NCBI RefSeq assembly: GCF_001591585.1
Contig: NZ_BCVE01000003.1
Coordinates: forward strand, 62,001-126,000
Source of the DNA: Niallia circulans NBRC 13626
GTDB lineage: Bacteria > Bacillota > Bacilli > Bacillales > Cytobacillaceae
Reading direction: 5' to 3'
DNA length: 64,000 nt
Shown: piece by piece, positions 43,242-50,484 of the stretch
Layout: each line of letters opens with the position of its first letter
How positions within the stretch are numbered: the first letter of the stretch is position 1
Made by a program: the position numbers and the translations under genes
The notes under the pieces: model-generated
What the model was told of the DNA's origin: nothing
What the model saw: the letters and a program-made list of their open reading frames with translations, nothing else
Database searches by the model: none

Positions 43242-44600
43242 TTATTGCTTAACAAGTTCTTTTTGTTTCGCTATAGCTGCTAATCCAGCTTGATTTAATG
43301 TATTCCACGGTTTGTTAAAATGCGGTTGAAAGAAGAAATCGATAAATCCTAATTCATCAATCGTCATTTTAGTTTGAATACATACAGATAATGTATTCAT
43401 CATTTGTGTCACATCTGCTTTTGAAATTAATTGTGCCCCCAAAATTTCTCTTGTCTCTTGATGGAAAAGTACTTTTAAACGAATTTCATGAAATGTCGGC
43501 ATAAATTCTGGACGATCATTATCGATTACTTCTGTTACTTCATAAGGGATATTATTTAATTTAGCCGTAACTTCTGTTAATCCGGTAGATGCCATATTTA
43601 AGCCAAAAATATGCAATCCAGAAGTTCCTTGTGTTCCCATATATTTCAATGGTCGTCCAGCAATATTATAGCCGACAAGTGTTCCCATTCGAACAGCATT
43701 TGTTGCAAGGGGGATATACATTTTTTCTCCAGTTGGATTATAATTAACAGCACAGCTGTCACCTGCTGCATAAATATCTGGATTACTTGACTGCATATAT
43801 TCATTAATTTTAATAGCACCATTAGGAAGCAGGTCTACTTTACCTTTTAACAGATTTGTGTTTGGTCTAAAGCCCACACATAAGATAACTAAATCTGTTT
43901 CATATTCTCCTTTTGTGGTATAAACCTTTGTTACTTTTCCTCGTTCATCACCTGCAAATTTTGTTACTGTTTGTTGTAAAGCTAAGTGAATGTTACGCTC
44001 CGCAAATTCTGCCTCAACCACATCTGTAAACTCTTTATCTAAATATTTATTTAGAATTCTGTCCTCACTATCAATTAACGTCACGTTTTTTCCATTTAAC
44101 GCAAATGCTTCCACTAACTCAACACCAATATATCCCGCCCCAATTACGGTAACATTTCTTACATTCTTAGAGCGCTCAATTATTTCATTTGCTTGATTAT
44201 AGTTTTTAGAAAGCAAAATATTATCCAGATTAATTCCATCAATTGGTGGAATTATTGGCCATGAGCCAGTAGTCATTACTAACTTATCATATGGATCAAT
44301 CTTTTCTTCTCCTGTTTGTAAGTCTTTCACACGTACTTGCTTGTTTTCTGTATCAATTTCTAGGACTTCATGCTCCATATGCATCGTTGCGCCAAGCGCT
44401 TTTAACTCTTCTGGTGAAGAATAAAATAACTGACTCGCATCTTTGGCAACACCGCCAACATATAAAGCAATTCCACAAGATAAAAAGGAAACATTATTAT
44501 TTTTTTCATAAACAGTTATATCTATATTTTTATTTACATTTGCTAATGTTTTTACTGCCGCTGTCCCAGCATGTGTACATCCAATTACAACTACTTTCAT
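43242..44600 (-). CDS. NADH oxidase / CoA-disulfide-reductase-family flavoprotein
   Basis: 452 residues from ATG 44600 with AAAAGGAG upstream; the longer frame to 44687 lies in the regulatory region. FAD motif VVVIGCTHAGTAAVK; the redox-active Cys is Cys42 in SFLSCGIAL, as in water-forming NADH oxidase (Nox) of streptococci and CoA-disulfide reductase. NAD motif VIGAGYIGVELVEAFA, and C-terminal DFFFQPHFNKPWN. Nox, with four-electron O2 reduction to water, is favoured by length and C-terminus. An array of Crp/Fnr-type sites upstream suggests redox- or oxygen-linked expression. Confidence 0.82.
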   Translation of the reverse strand: MKVVVIGCTHAGTAAVKTLANVNKNIDITVYEKNNNVSFLSCGIALYVGGVAKDASQLFYSSPEELKALGATMHMEHEVLEIDTENKQVRVKDLQTGEEKIDPYDKLVMTTGSWPIIPPIDGINLDNILLSKNYNQANEIIERSKNVRNVTVIGAGYIGVELVEAFALNGKNVTLIDSEDRILNKYLDKEFTDVVEAEFAERNIHLALQQTVTKFAGDERGKVTKVYTTKGEYETDLVILCVGFRPNTNLLKGKVDLLPNGAIKINEYMQSSNPDIYAAGDSCAVNYNPTGEKMYIPLATNAVRMGTLVGYNIAGRPLKYMGTQGTSGLHIFGLNMASTGLTEVTAKLNNIPYEVTEVIDNDRPEFMPTFHEIRLKVLFHQETREILGAQLISKADVTQMMNTLSVCIQTKMTIDELGFIDFFFQPHFNKPWNTLNQAGLAAIAKQKELVKQ

Positions 44601-44629
44601 GTATAAAAACTCCTTTTGTAATAGATTGA

Positions 44630-44755
44630 ATGTGAAATCCTTCACTTGATTAGTGAAAAAAATCACATATATTGTGATAGAATTCACATTCTGTTCACAT
44701 CTTTATTATACATCGAATATTTCTTAATGCAAGTATTTTGTGATTGAATTCACAA
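44630..44755 (-). promoter_or_regulatory. array of four Crp/Fnr-type sites upstream of the NADH oxidase
   Basis: Sites of the form NTGTGA-N6-TCACNN: ATGTGA/TCACTT at 44630-44647, TAGTGA/TCACAT at 44651-44668, TTGTGA/TCACAT at 44672-44689 and a perfect TTGTGA/TCACAA at 44738-44755; a half-site TTCACAT is at 44694. The first three start exactly 21 bases apart. The N6 spacing is that of Fnr/Crp-family sites; Rex sites have N8 between the same half-sites. Confidence 0.65.
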
Positions 44756-44912
44756 AATAAAACATAGAAATATATTCCAATATTAGAGTTAAAAAAGTAG
44801 CTGGAAATAAACAAACTATAATGGGGGAAAAGGAAGCGACCGCTTCATCGAAAGTAAAACATTGTATTCAGGCTCTCTGTAATTACAACAATCTTTCTTT
44901 TTAAATGAATTA

Positions 44913-44953
44913 AAACCCAGCCAATAATATTTTTGGTATCATTGGCTGGGTTT
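44913..44953 (-). terminator. terminator of the 45-54 kb catabolic operon
   Basis: AAACCCAGCCAAT (44913-44925) pairs perfectly with ATTGGCTGGGTTT (44941-44953); TTTTAATT follows on the minus strand. It is 70 bases after the last gene. Between 44756 and 44912 nothing else is seen. Confidence 0.85.
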
Positions 44954-45022
44954 GTCTTCGGTTGAATAACGTTTTCCTAGTCTCTATTATCTGCAAACTC
45001 CAAAAACACTTTTTAAGTACTT

Positions 45023-45337
45023 CTACTCCTTACTTTGCACGGTAAGCTCAACTAGCTGATCAATCGATTTGTCTAATGCTTTCTCATATCCCAAAGGATC
45101 TGATAAAGCACGCCACCCCTCTTTTCGTATGAAGGATAATACTTCTTCCATTTCCTTATCCTCTATTCCAAGTTCTGTTAACAAGACTAAGGTACGTTCC
45201 AATGCGCCAACCATTCTTAGTGGTCCATAATGAGCAGGCTCTCGATACAGCCCTTTTGCACTTGTAAGAATATAGCCGCTATAATCTCTAACAAGTTCTA
45301 CTAGCTTCTCATTTTTGTATGTTTCCATATCTGTCAA
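45023..45337 (-). CDS. AlbB-like small subunit of a cyclodipeptide-oxidase-type enzyme
   Basis: 104 residues, start TTG 45337 with GAGGAGG 9 bases upstream, inside the preceding gene, which it overlaps by 29 bases. The segment YILTSAKGLYREPAHYG (residues 22-38) closely resembles what I recall of AlbB, the small subunit of Streptomyces noursei cyclodipeptide oxidase, which is also about 100 residues and also overlaps albA. The rest is helical (VGALERTLVLLTELG). The AlbA-like gene immediately upstream makes the pair convincing. This family may be annotated only as a DUF (DUF6092-like) in databases. In CDO the AlbA and AlbB chains assemble into filaments with the active site at their interface. 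Confidence 0.72.
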   Translation of the reverse strand: MTDMETYKNEKLVELVRDYSGYILTSAKGLYREPAHYGPLRMVGALERTLVLLTELGIEDKEMEEVLSFIRKEGWRALSDPLGYEKALDKSIDQLVELTVQSKE

Positions 45338-45842
45338 AAGAAATTACCTCCTCTTTTGCCCTGTTTTTTTTCTTTCTTGGAGATTCTTTTGAATAGCCTA
45401 AACTGATGAGAAGCTCTGGCTCCATCTCATGTGGAAGCGCCAACAATTCCTTGATGGCTTTTTTATGAAAGGATCTAACTGGGCAATTTCCGATACCTAA
45501 TGAATGGGTAGATAAAAGAATATAGGCAGCGACTATTCCTAAATTAACAAAACGCAATACTTCTTCCGAATCTTTTCCGCCTTTATGGAGAGCTTCTGCA
45601 GGGTTGGAGCACAACACAATAACAGCCGCCGGATCTCCTGATAGACCTGGGGAAAATCTTTTTATTCTTTTTATCTGCTCTTTGTTCTGGACTATGAGGA
45701 AGTGAGATTCTTGAGCATTGCTCCCTGACGGACTATGTAAAATACTTTGTTCAATTGAATCGACTACTTCTATAGGTAATCCGCCTCGTTCTGCAAATGA
45801 GCGTAAACTTCTTCTTGTTTTTATTGCCTCCAATACATCCAA
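45309..45842 (-). CDS. AlbA-like nitroreductase-fold subunit of a cyclodipeptide-oxidase-type enzyme
   Basis: 177 residues, start TTG 45842 with GGGAGG 8 bases upstream. Nitroreductase FMN fold: IKTRRSLRSF at 7-16, SPSGSNAQESHFLIV at 37-51. Features that recall AlbA rather than ordinary nitroreductases are RFSPGLSGDP (62-71), GNCPVRSF (118-125), MEPELLISLG (140-149) and RAKEEV...YGN (161-174). AlbA with AlbB oxidises cyclic dipeptides to dehydro derivatives with O2 as acceptor. Here the gene is followed by an overlapping AlbB-like gene but no cyclodipeptide synthase is present, so a degradative role is more likely than albonoursin-type synthesis. A general nitroreductase is the fallback. Confidence 0.75.
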   Translation of the reverse strand: MDVLEAIKTRRSLRSFAERGGLPIEVVDSIEQSILHSPSGSNAQESHFLIVQNKEQIKRIKRFSPGLSGDPAAVIVLCSNPAEALHKGGKDSEEVLRFVNLGIVAAYILLSTHSLGIGNCPVRSFHKKAIKELLALPHEMEPELLISLGYSKESPRKKKNRAKEEVISFDRYGNIQK

Positions 45843-45856
45843 TATCCATTCCTCCC

Positions 45857-46717
45857 TTAAAAAGAAAAGCCTCTACTTTCTAATACGTTCTTCAAATTTT
45901 CTCTTAAGCTTGCTGAGGCAGCGATTGTTTCTGGCCTTGTGCATCTTCTAGCAGTATGTTCTTTCCATCCGTAGTCCTTCCCCTGCTTTTCTGGTTCTCC
46001 AGCTAAGGAGACTCTACGGCCATCGTAGGTTTTACGAGAAATCATCGTATGATCGTATTGTTCTAATGACTCGTCAAGATTTTCTATTGAATATTTTTCC
46101 TGATGAACCATTACTTTTTCTGGTAATCTCGGCTTTACGCCTCGTCTTGTTCCTTCTTTTTCAATGCCTATCGATAATCCCGAAACAGCAAATACGCCTG
46201 CGGGTAGGCCGAGCTCCTCTGCAACCGCATCGGGATGGTTTCGAATAGAACCAACAGGTACACAACCTAATCCTAACGCTTCCGCAGCCACTACTGCATT
46301 TTGCAGAGCAAGGGTGGCGTCCATTGAGGAAAGAAGAAACATTTCTAGCGTATTGGCTAGAAAAGAATATCCTTGTGATTCTGTCACGTATTTCAAACGG
46401 TAAATATCTGCACAGAAGACTAGAAACACAGGTGCCTCATGGATAAATGACTGTTCGCCAGAAAGGGTAGCTAACCGTGATTTCCTTTTTTCATCCTTTA
46501 TTACAATAATGCTATACGCCTGCAAGTTTGAAGAGGTTGGTGCACTTCTAGCTGCAGTTATAATCGTTTGAAGAATGTTTGCCGGAATATCTTTTGATTG
46601 AAAAGCCCTTACTGACTCATGAGCAGTAAGTACCTCAATCGTTTCATTAAGTAAATGCTCCTCTTTTGATAAGCCTTCTAACTCAATTCTCGTTTCCCGT
46701 TTCGAATATTCCCTCAC
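45857..46717 (-). CDS. NfrA-like NADPH-dependent nitroreductase/FMN reductase
   Basis: 286 residues, start GTG 46717 with AAGGTGG 8 bases upstream. Family motifs: HESVRAFQSKDIP, ARSAPTSSNLQAYSIIVIKD, AVVAAEALGLGCVPVGSIRN, AVSGLSIGIEKEGTRRGVKPRLP, and a long C-terminal extension typical of NfrA2/FRP. It reduces FMN or quinones/nitro compounds with NAD(P)H. It is 14 bases upstream of the AlbA-like gene in the same operon, so it could supply or recycle flavin electrons for it. The C-terminal tail (AASASLRENLKNVLESRGF) contains a helix as usual. Confidence 0.82.
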   Translation of the reverse strand: MREYSKRETRIELEGLSKEEHLLNETIEVLTAHESVRAFQSKDIPANILQTIITAARSAPTSSNLQAYSIIVIKDEKRKSRLATLSGEQSFIHEAPVFLVFCADIYRLKYVTESQGYSFLANTLEMFLLSSMDATLALQNAVVAAEALGLGCVPVGSIRNHPDAVAEELGLPAGVFAVSGLSIGIEKEGTRRGVKPRLPEKVMVHQEKYSIENLDESLEQYDHTMISRKTYDGRRVSLAGEPEKQGKDYGWKEHTARRCTRPETIAASASLRENLKNVLESRGFSF

Positions 46718-46733
46718 TCAAGTCACCACCTTG

Positions 46734-47681
46734 CTATTTTATCAGTACGCCTTTCTCCATCAATAATGCATCATCTATATAAACGGTAGGTTGGGTGACA
46801 ACTCCATCTATATGAACGCCTGCTGAAACTGTTCCACCAAACGTGTCATTGCTACCAAAAGCTATATGAATGGTCCCGTATACTTTTTCATCCTCTAATA
46901 CCACACCTGTGATCCTTGCCTTATCATTTGTTCCTATCCCAAATTCTGCGAGCATTCTGCCTTCCCCATTGCCTAATATCTTTAATAATTGCTCTCCTTC
47001 TTCTCCTTCTGCCTCCACTAAGCGACCTTCTTCTATCTTAAGCTTAAGCGGAGTACTTAGCTTTCCTATTCCAGCCACAGAGCCATCCACTACAATGGTA
47101 CCAGCTGCAGTTCCTTCTACTGGTGCAATATATGCTTCTCCAGACGGCAGATTACCCGATTCCCCGGGGTGTAAGTACATTCCCGTACTTGGGATGCCCT
47201 GCCTTTCTGTCATATCAAATGCTAAACAATAACCGTCTTTTTCAATTTTGACCTGCTTTCCCTTTGTAAGCTGCTCCGTTATTTCTTCCGTAAGAATTCT
47301 CACTTGTTCATAATCCGCAGAAATGGCTCCTTCTAAGAACATATCCTTTGTTATTCCTGGCATGGTCGCAAGCCTTGTTCCTGTCTCTACTGCTTCTTTT
47401 CTAGCTTGTGTATGGGTTAAGGAATGTGCCGTTACACAAACAGCCACATCTGCTGCTTTCATGGCCGCTGCAACAGTTGCTGGTGGCTCTTGTCCCGACT
47501 TTTCTCTGTCCTGCATAACAATAAGCATCGTTTCAGCGTGTAACGCTTTACCAGCTTCATATATGGATTCAGCTATTTCCTTCTTTGCTTCATCTGTGAC
47601 AACGAGAAATAACTCTCCTTCTTTTATGCCTAAACAGTTAGCAAGAACATTTTTGCTTGTTTCTATCATTTTTTCGTTCAT
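46734..47681 (-). CDS. M29-family (AmpS/PepS-like) aminopeptidase
   Basis: 315 residues, shorter than the usual 400-410 of AmpS. C-terminal metal-site blocks are present: PSGEAYIAPVEGTAAG with the ligand Glu, EFGIGTNDKARITG, and HIAFGSNDTFGGT...HIDGVV with the His and Asp ligands. The N-terminal Rossmann-like half (KNVLANCLGIKEGELFLVVTDE) is compact, as in the short leucyl aminopeptidase-T-like branch. It would release N-terminal residues from linear dipeptides in the cytoplasm. Position among OPT, racemase and CDO-like genes supports peptide catabolism. ATG 47681 has GGAGAGG upstream. Confidence 0.82.
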   Translation of the reverse strand: MNEKMIETSKNVLANCLGIKEGELFLVVTDEAKKEIAESIYEAGKALHAETMLIVMQDREKSGQEPPATVAAAMKAADVAVCVTAHSLTHTQARKEAVETGTRLATMPGITKDMFLEGAISADYEQVRILTEEITEQLTKGKQVKIEKDGYCLAFDMTERQGIPSTGMYLHPGESGNLPSGEAYIAPVEGTAAGTIVVDGSVAGIGKLSTPLKLKIEEGRLVEAEGEEGEQLLKILGNGEGRMLAEFGIGTNDKARITGVVLEDEKVYGTIHIAFGSNDTFGGTVSAGVHIDGVVTQPTVYIDDALLMEKGVLIK

Positions 47682-47694
47682 TTTTATCCTCTCC

Positions 47695-48363
47695 CTATAT
47701 CATTTCTGATACTAATTTTGCCATGATTGCATTGGAGAGAATGACTGGTTTATTAGCTATTTCTGCTACCATCTCTCTGGCATTCTCTGTATATCCCATA
47801 CAATCCAACAAAATTATATCTGCTTCCTTCTTTAATTCTTTAGCTGCATTCTTAAAAGTTTCTATACTCATATTATATGGTGATGCCACACTAAAAATAG
47901 GTTTTAACCCTAAGGGGGCATATTTAGGAAGAGACGTCTTTATTTGTTCCTTAAGTGGAACAATTACACCCAGTCTTCTATTTCCTACTAATGCGTGAAT
48001 GGTGGGGGGAATGATATGATCAGGTTCAATTAAATAAGCTTTCCTTGTTTGCAGCCCTGGAAAAACACCAGTGCACAACAGCAATATTTGGTTTATTCCC
48101 ATATTCTCTAAATAATAGATTTTCTCCTGTAAAATTGGCTTTATTTTTTCGCGAGACATAACTACCGACTCATTTGTTACTAGTCTGGAGGTTAAAACAT
48201 AATCGCCTTCTTCAGGATATAGATTTGTCTCAATATAATCTTTCGACATCCCATCTAATACTCCAACTTGGATAAGTTCCGCTTTGTTTACACACTTCTC
48301 TACAATTGGGGCAACATCCGTTCTTGGAGCTTGACCAATTGTAATCATTCCAAGCTTTTTCAT
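47695..48363 (-). CDS. AroM family protein
   Basis: 222 residues. KKLGMITIGQAPRTDVAP at the N-terminus and QILLLCTGVFPGL, RRLGVIVPLKEQI and ILLDCMGYTENAR in the middle and C-terminal third are the AroM signature. AroM has an Asp/Glu-racemase-like fold, with the two Cys (LLCTG and LLDCMGY) placed like the catalytic pair. E. coli AroM has no assigned function. Here, next to DUF1177 and DUF917, it is a candidate isomerase or racemase of the pathway. ATG 48363 with AAGGAG. Confidence 0.85.
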   Translation of the reverse strand: MKKLGMITIGQAPRTDVAPIVEKCVNKAELIQVGVLDGMSKDYIETNLYPEEGDYVLTSRLVTNESVVMSREKIKPILQEKIYYLENMGINQILLLCTGVFPGLQTRKAYLIEPDHIIPPTIHALVGNRRLGVIVPLKEQIKTSLPKYAPLGLKPIFSVASPYNMSIETFKNAAKELKKEADIILLDCMGYTENAREMVAEIANKPVILSNAIMAKLVSEMI

Positions 48364-48408
48364 ATAAACAACTCCTTTTTATAAGTCATTCTCTCCTCTA
48401 CTATAAGG

Positions 48409-48438
48409 AAAGAGAGGAAGCAATGCCCCCCTCTCTTT
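48409..48438 (-). other. hairpin inside the catabolic operon between DUF1177 and aroM-like genes
   Basis: AAAGAGAGG (48409-48417) and CCTCTCTTT (48430-48438) form a 9-bp stem with a 12-base loop. Only TTTCC follows on the minus strand, so it is at most a partial terminator; it may lower expression of the downstream genes. Confidence 0.5.
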
Positions 48439-48448
48439 TCTTACTTGG

Positions 48449-49399
48449 TTAAGACTGAGGAGAAACAGCTTTCCCCATTGTTTGCAGGACTTTCATGGAA
48501 CCATATAAGGTTGTCATTCTATTAAATTCATCTTTATCATAAAATTCGCAAGTTCCATTAGCTATTTCCTTTGCAACCTCTATAGAAAAACGAACGGCAT
48601 CCGCAATATCTGTTTCGTGACTACCCCCCGTGCCACACCCTGGGACGATTGATTGAGCTGTTATTGCCAAGCCAATAACTGGTGCGTCTGTCGCAACAGA
48701 TGGCTGCAAAATGGAATTGATATGGTATAAATCATTTCCATATGGTGTTATATCTTGTGAAGTGACAGGGAAGGTGACTGGAAATTTCCCTGTCGTCATT
48801 TCCATAATTCTTAGTAAGTCCTCACTAACTCGAAGAATGTAGCCTTCTTTTACTGTTGGAGAAAGAGCAATTCCTTTATGATTGATCACTCTATTTCCTT
48901 TTGTAGTATCAATTGAAATAATACTGTCCATTTCTGGAATTACTTCATGTTTATTCATTGTTAAAATATCGACTGGAGAATCCATAAAGTCAACAGGTTC
49001 ATGTGGTCTTGTTGGTGCATCTGGGCAAATATGTGTGGAAACAATCACATCTCCAGCAAGTACATCTCCCTTTACCTGCATATCTGCTAGTTTCAAAGCA
49101 GAAGCAATTGCCGCAACGGCACCATCAGCATCAGATACTAACCCAATTCTGCTTGGTCGTGCACCAATGCCCCCTAATCTTCCAATAATACCTAATGTCG
49201 GAACAGTTCCACCAGAAGATTTCCCTTTTGCTCCCGGTATGGTAATCTTAATAAAATCTGTGCTTCCTTTTTCCCCTGTTACTTTTACAACATCTGTTTG
49301 TACATTTGGATATTCTTTAAATAAATCAGCAACAATTTCTCCTGTTACAAATGCATTATCTAACGTTTCTAATGCTACTAAAGTTTGTTTTAAAACCAT
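48449..49399 (-). CDS. DUF1177 domain protein
   Basis: 316 residues: VLKQTLVALETLDNAFVTGE at the N-terminus, GLVSDADGAVAAIASALKLADM, GDVIVSTHICPDAP (His in VSTHICP), MDSIISIDTTKGNRV and CGTGGSHETDIADAVRFSIE. This fits DUF1177, an uncharacterised family usually beside DUF917, AroM and OPT genes. Conserved His, Asp and Glu suggest a metal or nucleotide site. It is 18 bases downstream of DUF917 in the same transcript. ATG 49399 has AAGGAG upstream. Function unknown; proposed ring- or amide-acting enzyme by context only. Confidence 0.8.
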   Translation of the reverse strand: MVLKQTLVALETLDNAFVTGEIVADLFKEYPNVQTDVVKVTGEKGSTDFIKITIPGAKGKSSGGTVPTLGIIGRLGGIGARPSRIGLVSDADGAVAAIASALKLADMQVKGDVLAGDVIVSTHICPDAPTRPHEPVDFMDSPVDILTMNKHEVIPEMDSIISIDTTKGNRVINHKGIALSPTVKEGYILRVSEDLLRIMEMTTGKFPVTFPVTSQDITPYGNDLYHINSILQPSVATDAPVIGLAITAQSIVPGCGTGGSHETDIADAVRFSIEVAKEIANGTCEFYDKDEFNRMTTLYGSMKVLQTMGKAVSPQS

Positions 49400-49417
49400 T
49401 CTATCAATCTCTCCTTT

Positions 49418-50473
49418 TTAAAGATAAGTTAGAATTTTTTTGTTTATTATTTTTTCAATTGGTTGGATTAACTTTTGGTTACTCATCGTACTACTTAAGC
49501 GTAATTTTTCCTTGGGAACGGTTATAACAGCTACTTGCTGACCTTTTGCCATTTCCGCGGTTACAATAGGTCTAGCTGTTTTTGTATCCAATGTCATAAT
49601 AAGGTCTGGAAAGGTTCCAAAACGCACTCCATTTTTTTCAATTGTCATATACTCGTTCCAAAAGGTCATATCATAGCAGTCTTCAATAGTTATTTTTCCT
49701 ACATCGAAACCTCCTATTGTTTCTAAAGTACATGCCGTTACTGTTCCTTCTGTGACTATAGATCCGCCTAATTCAGACACAACTGCTTCGATAGCAGATT
49801 CCCCTTTATTAGACAGCAAGGCTTTGCCTACTGTAATTGCTTGCGAAATGGCTCCCTTCGCTCCGTTTTTCTTTGCGTATCCCACTGTGATAGGATTTCT
49901 TGCCACTGCTACTAACCCGCCAGCATCAATAGACAATTGGCGAACTGCTTTTGCTGTTATATCAAGAGAACCAGTGATAAGCATTTCTACATACTTATCT
50001 CCTTTCCCGCCAACGGCTGCTTGATGAGAAATATAAGTAGGCATCTCTGTTAAATTTAATGATCCCATTGTGCCAGTTGGATGAGCTCTTCCATTACAAG
50101 GCAGATCTACTACTGGTAACCCTGTCATAGCAGATTGAAACCAGCCATTTACTGTAGTACCAGCTCCATTTTCATTGGTAATAATTCCTTGAATTGGTCT
50201 ATCTAGCTTACTTGCCAATAGCTCCATTGCTTTGACATAATGAACCGGCTTTACATACTGCCCTTTAGCTGCTGGAGCACCAACTAGCGAAACCGTTACA
50301 AGTAAGTCTTCATCCGCCATTTCCTCTGCTGTTTTTAAGACAGGCTGACCAACCTCTAAAGCAAGGCGTCCTATCTGAAGTCCATCTTCTATTTTTCCTC
50401 CTCCGCCGCCTCCTAGTATGGCACCACCATATACAGCAAATTCTACAATCTGTTCATCTAACTTTATTGTCAC
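49418..50473 (-). CDS. DUF917 domain protein (S-methyl-thiohydantoin desulfurase/hydantoinase-like family)
   Basis: 351 residues, start GTG 50473 with GGAG 7 bases upstream. N-terminal AVYGGAILGGGGGGKIEDGL, with a Gly-rich loop, and then TVSLVGAPAAKG, GIITNENGAGTTVNG, DLPCNGRAHPTGTMGSL are DUF917 hallmarks; a C-terminal beta domain follows (PDLIMTLDTKTARPI). Some members act on thiohydantoins, and the family is distantly related to hydantoinase/HyuA-type enzymes. With a hydantoin-type racemase in the operon, attack on a cyclic amide is a plausible role. Confidence 0.82.
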   Translation of the reverse strand: MTIKLDEQIVEFAVYGGAILGGGGGGKIEDGLQIGRLALEVGQPVLKTAEEMADEDLLVTVSLVGAPAAKGQYVKPVHYVKAMELLASKLDRPIQGIITNENGAGTTVNGWFQSAMTGLPVVDLPCNGRAHPTGTMGSLNLTEMPTYISHQAAVGGKGDKYVEMLITGSLDITAKAVRQLSIDAGGLVAVARNPITVGYAKKNGAKGAISQAITVGKALLSNKGESAIEAVVSELGGSIVTEGTVTACTLETIGGFDVGKITIEDCYDMTFWNEYMTIEKNGVRFGTFPDLIMTLDTKTARPIVTAEMAKGQQVAVITVPKEKLRLSSTMSNQKLIQPIEKIINKKILTYL

Positions 50474-50484
50474 GTTTCATCTCC

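Noticed and set aside
44738-44755. Rex (NADH-sensing) box before the NADH oxidase
   Set aside because: The arms match but the spacer is six bases, not the eight of Rex sites; Crp/Fnr-type is the better fit.
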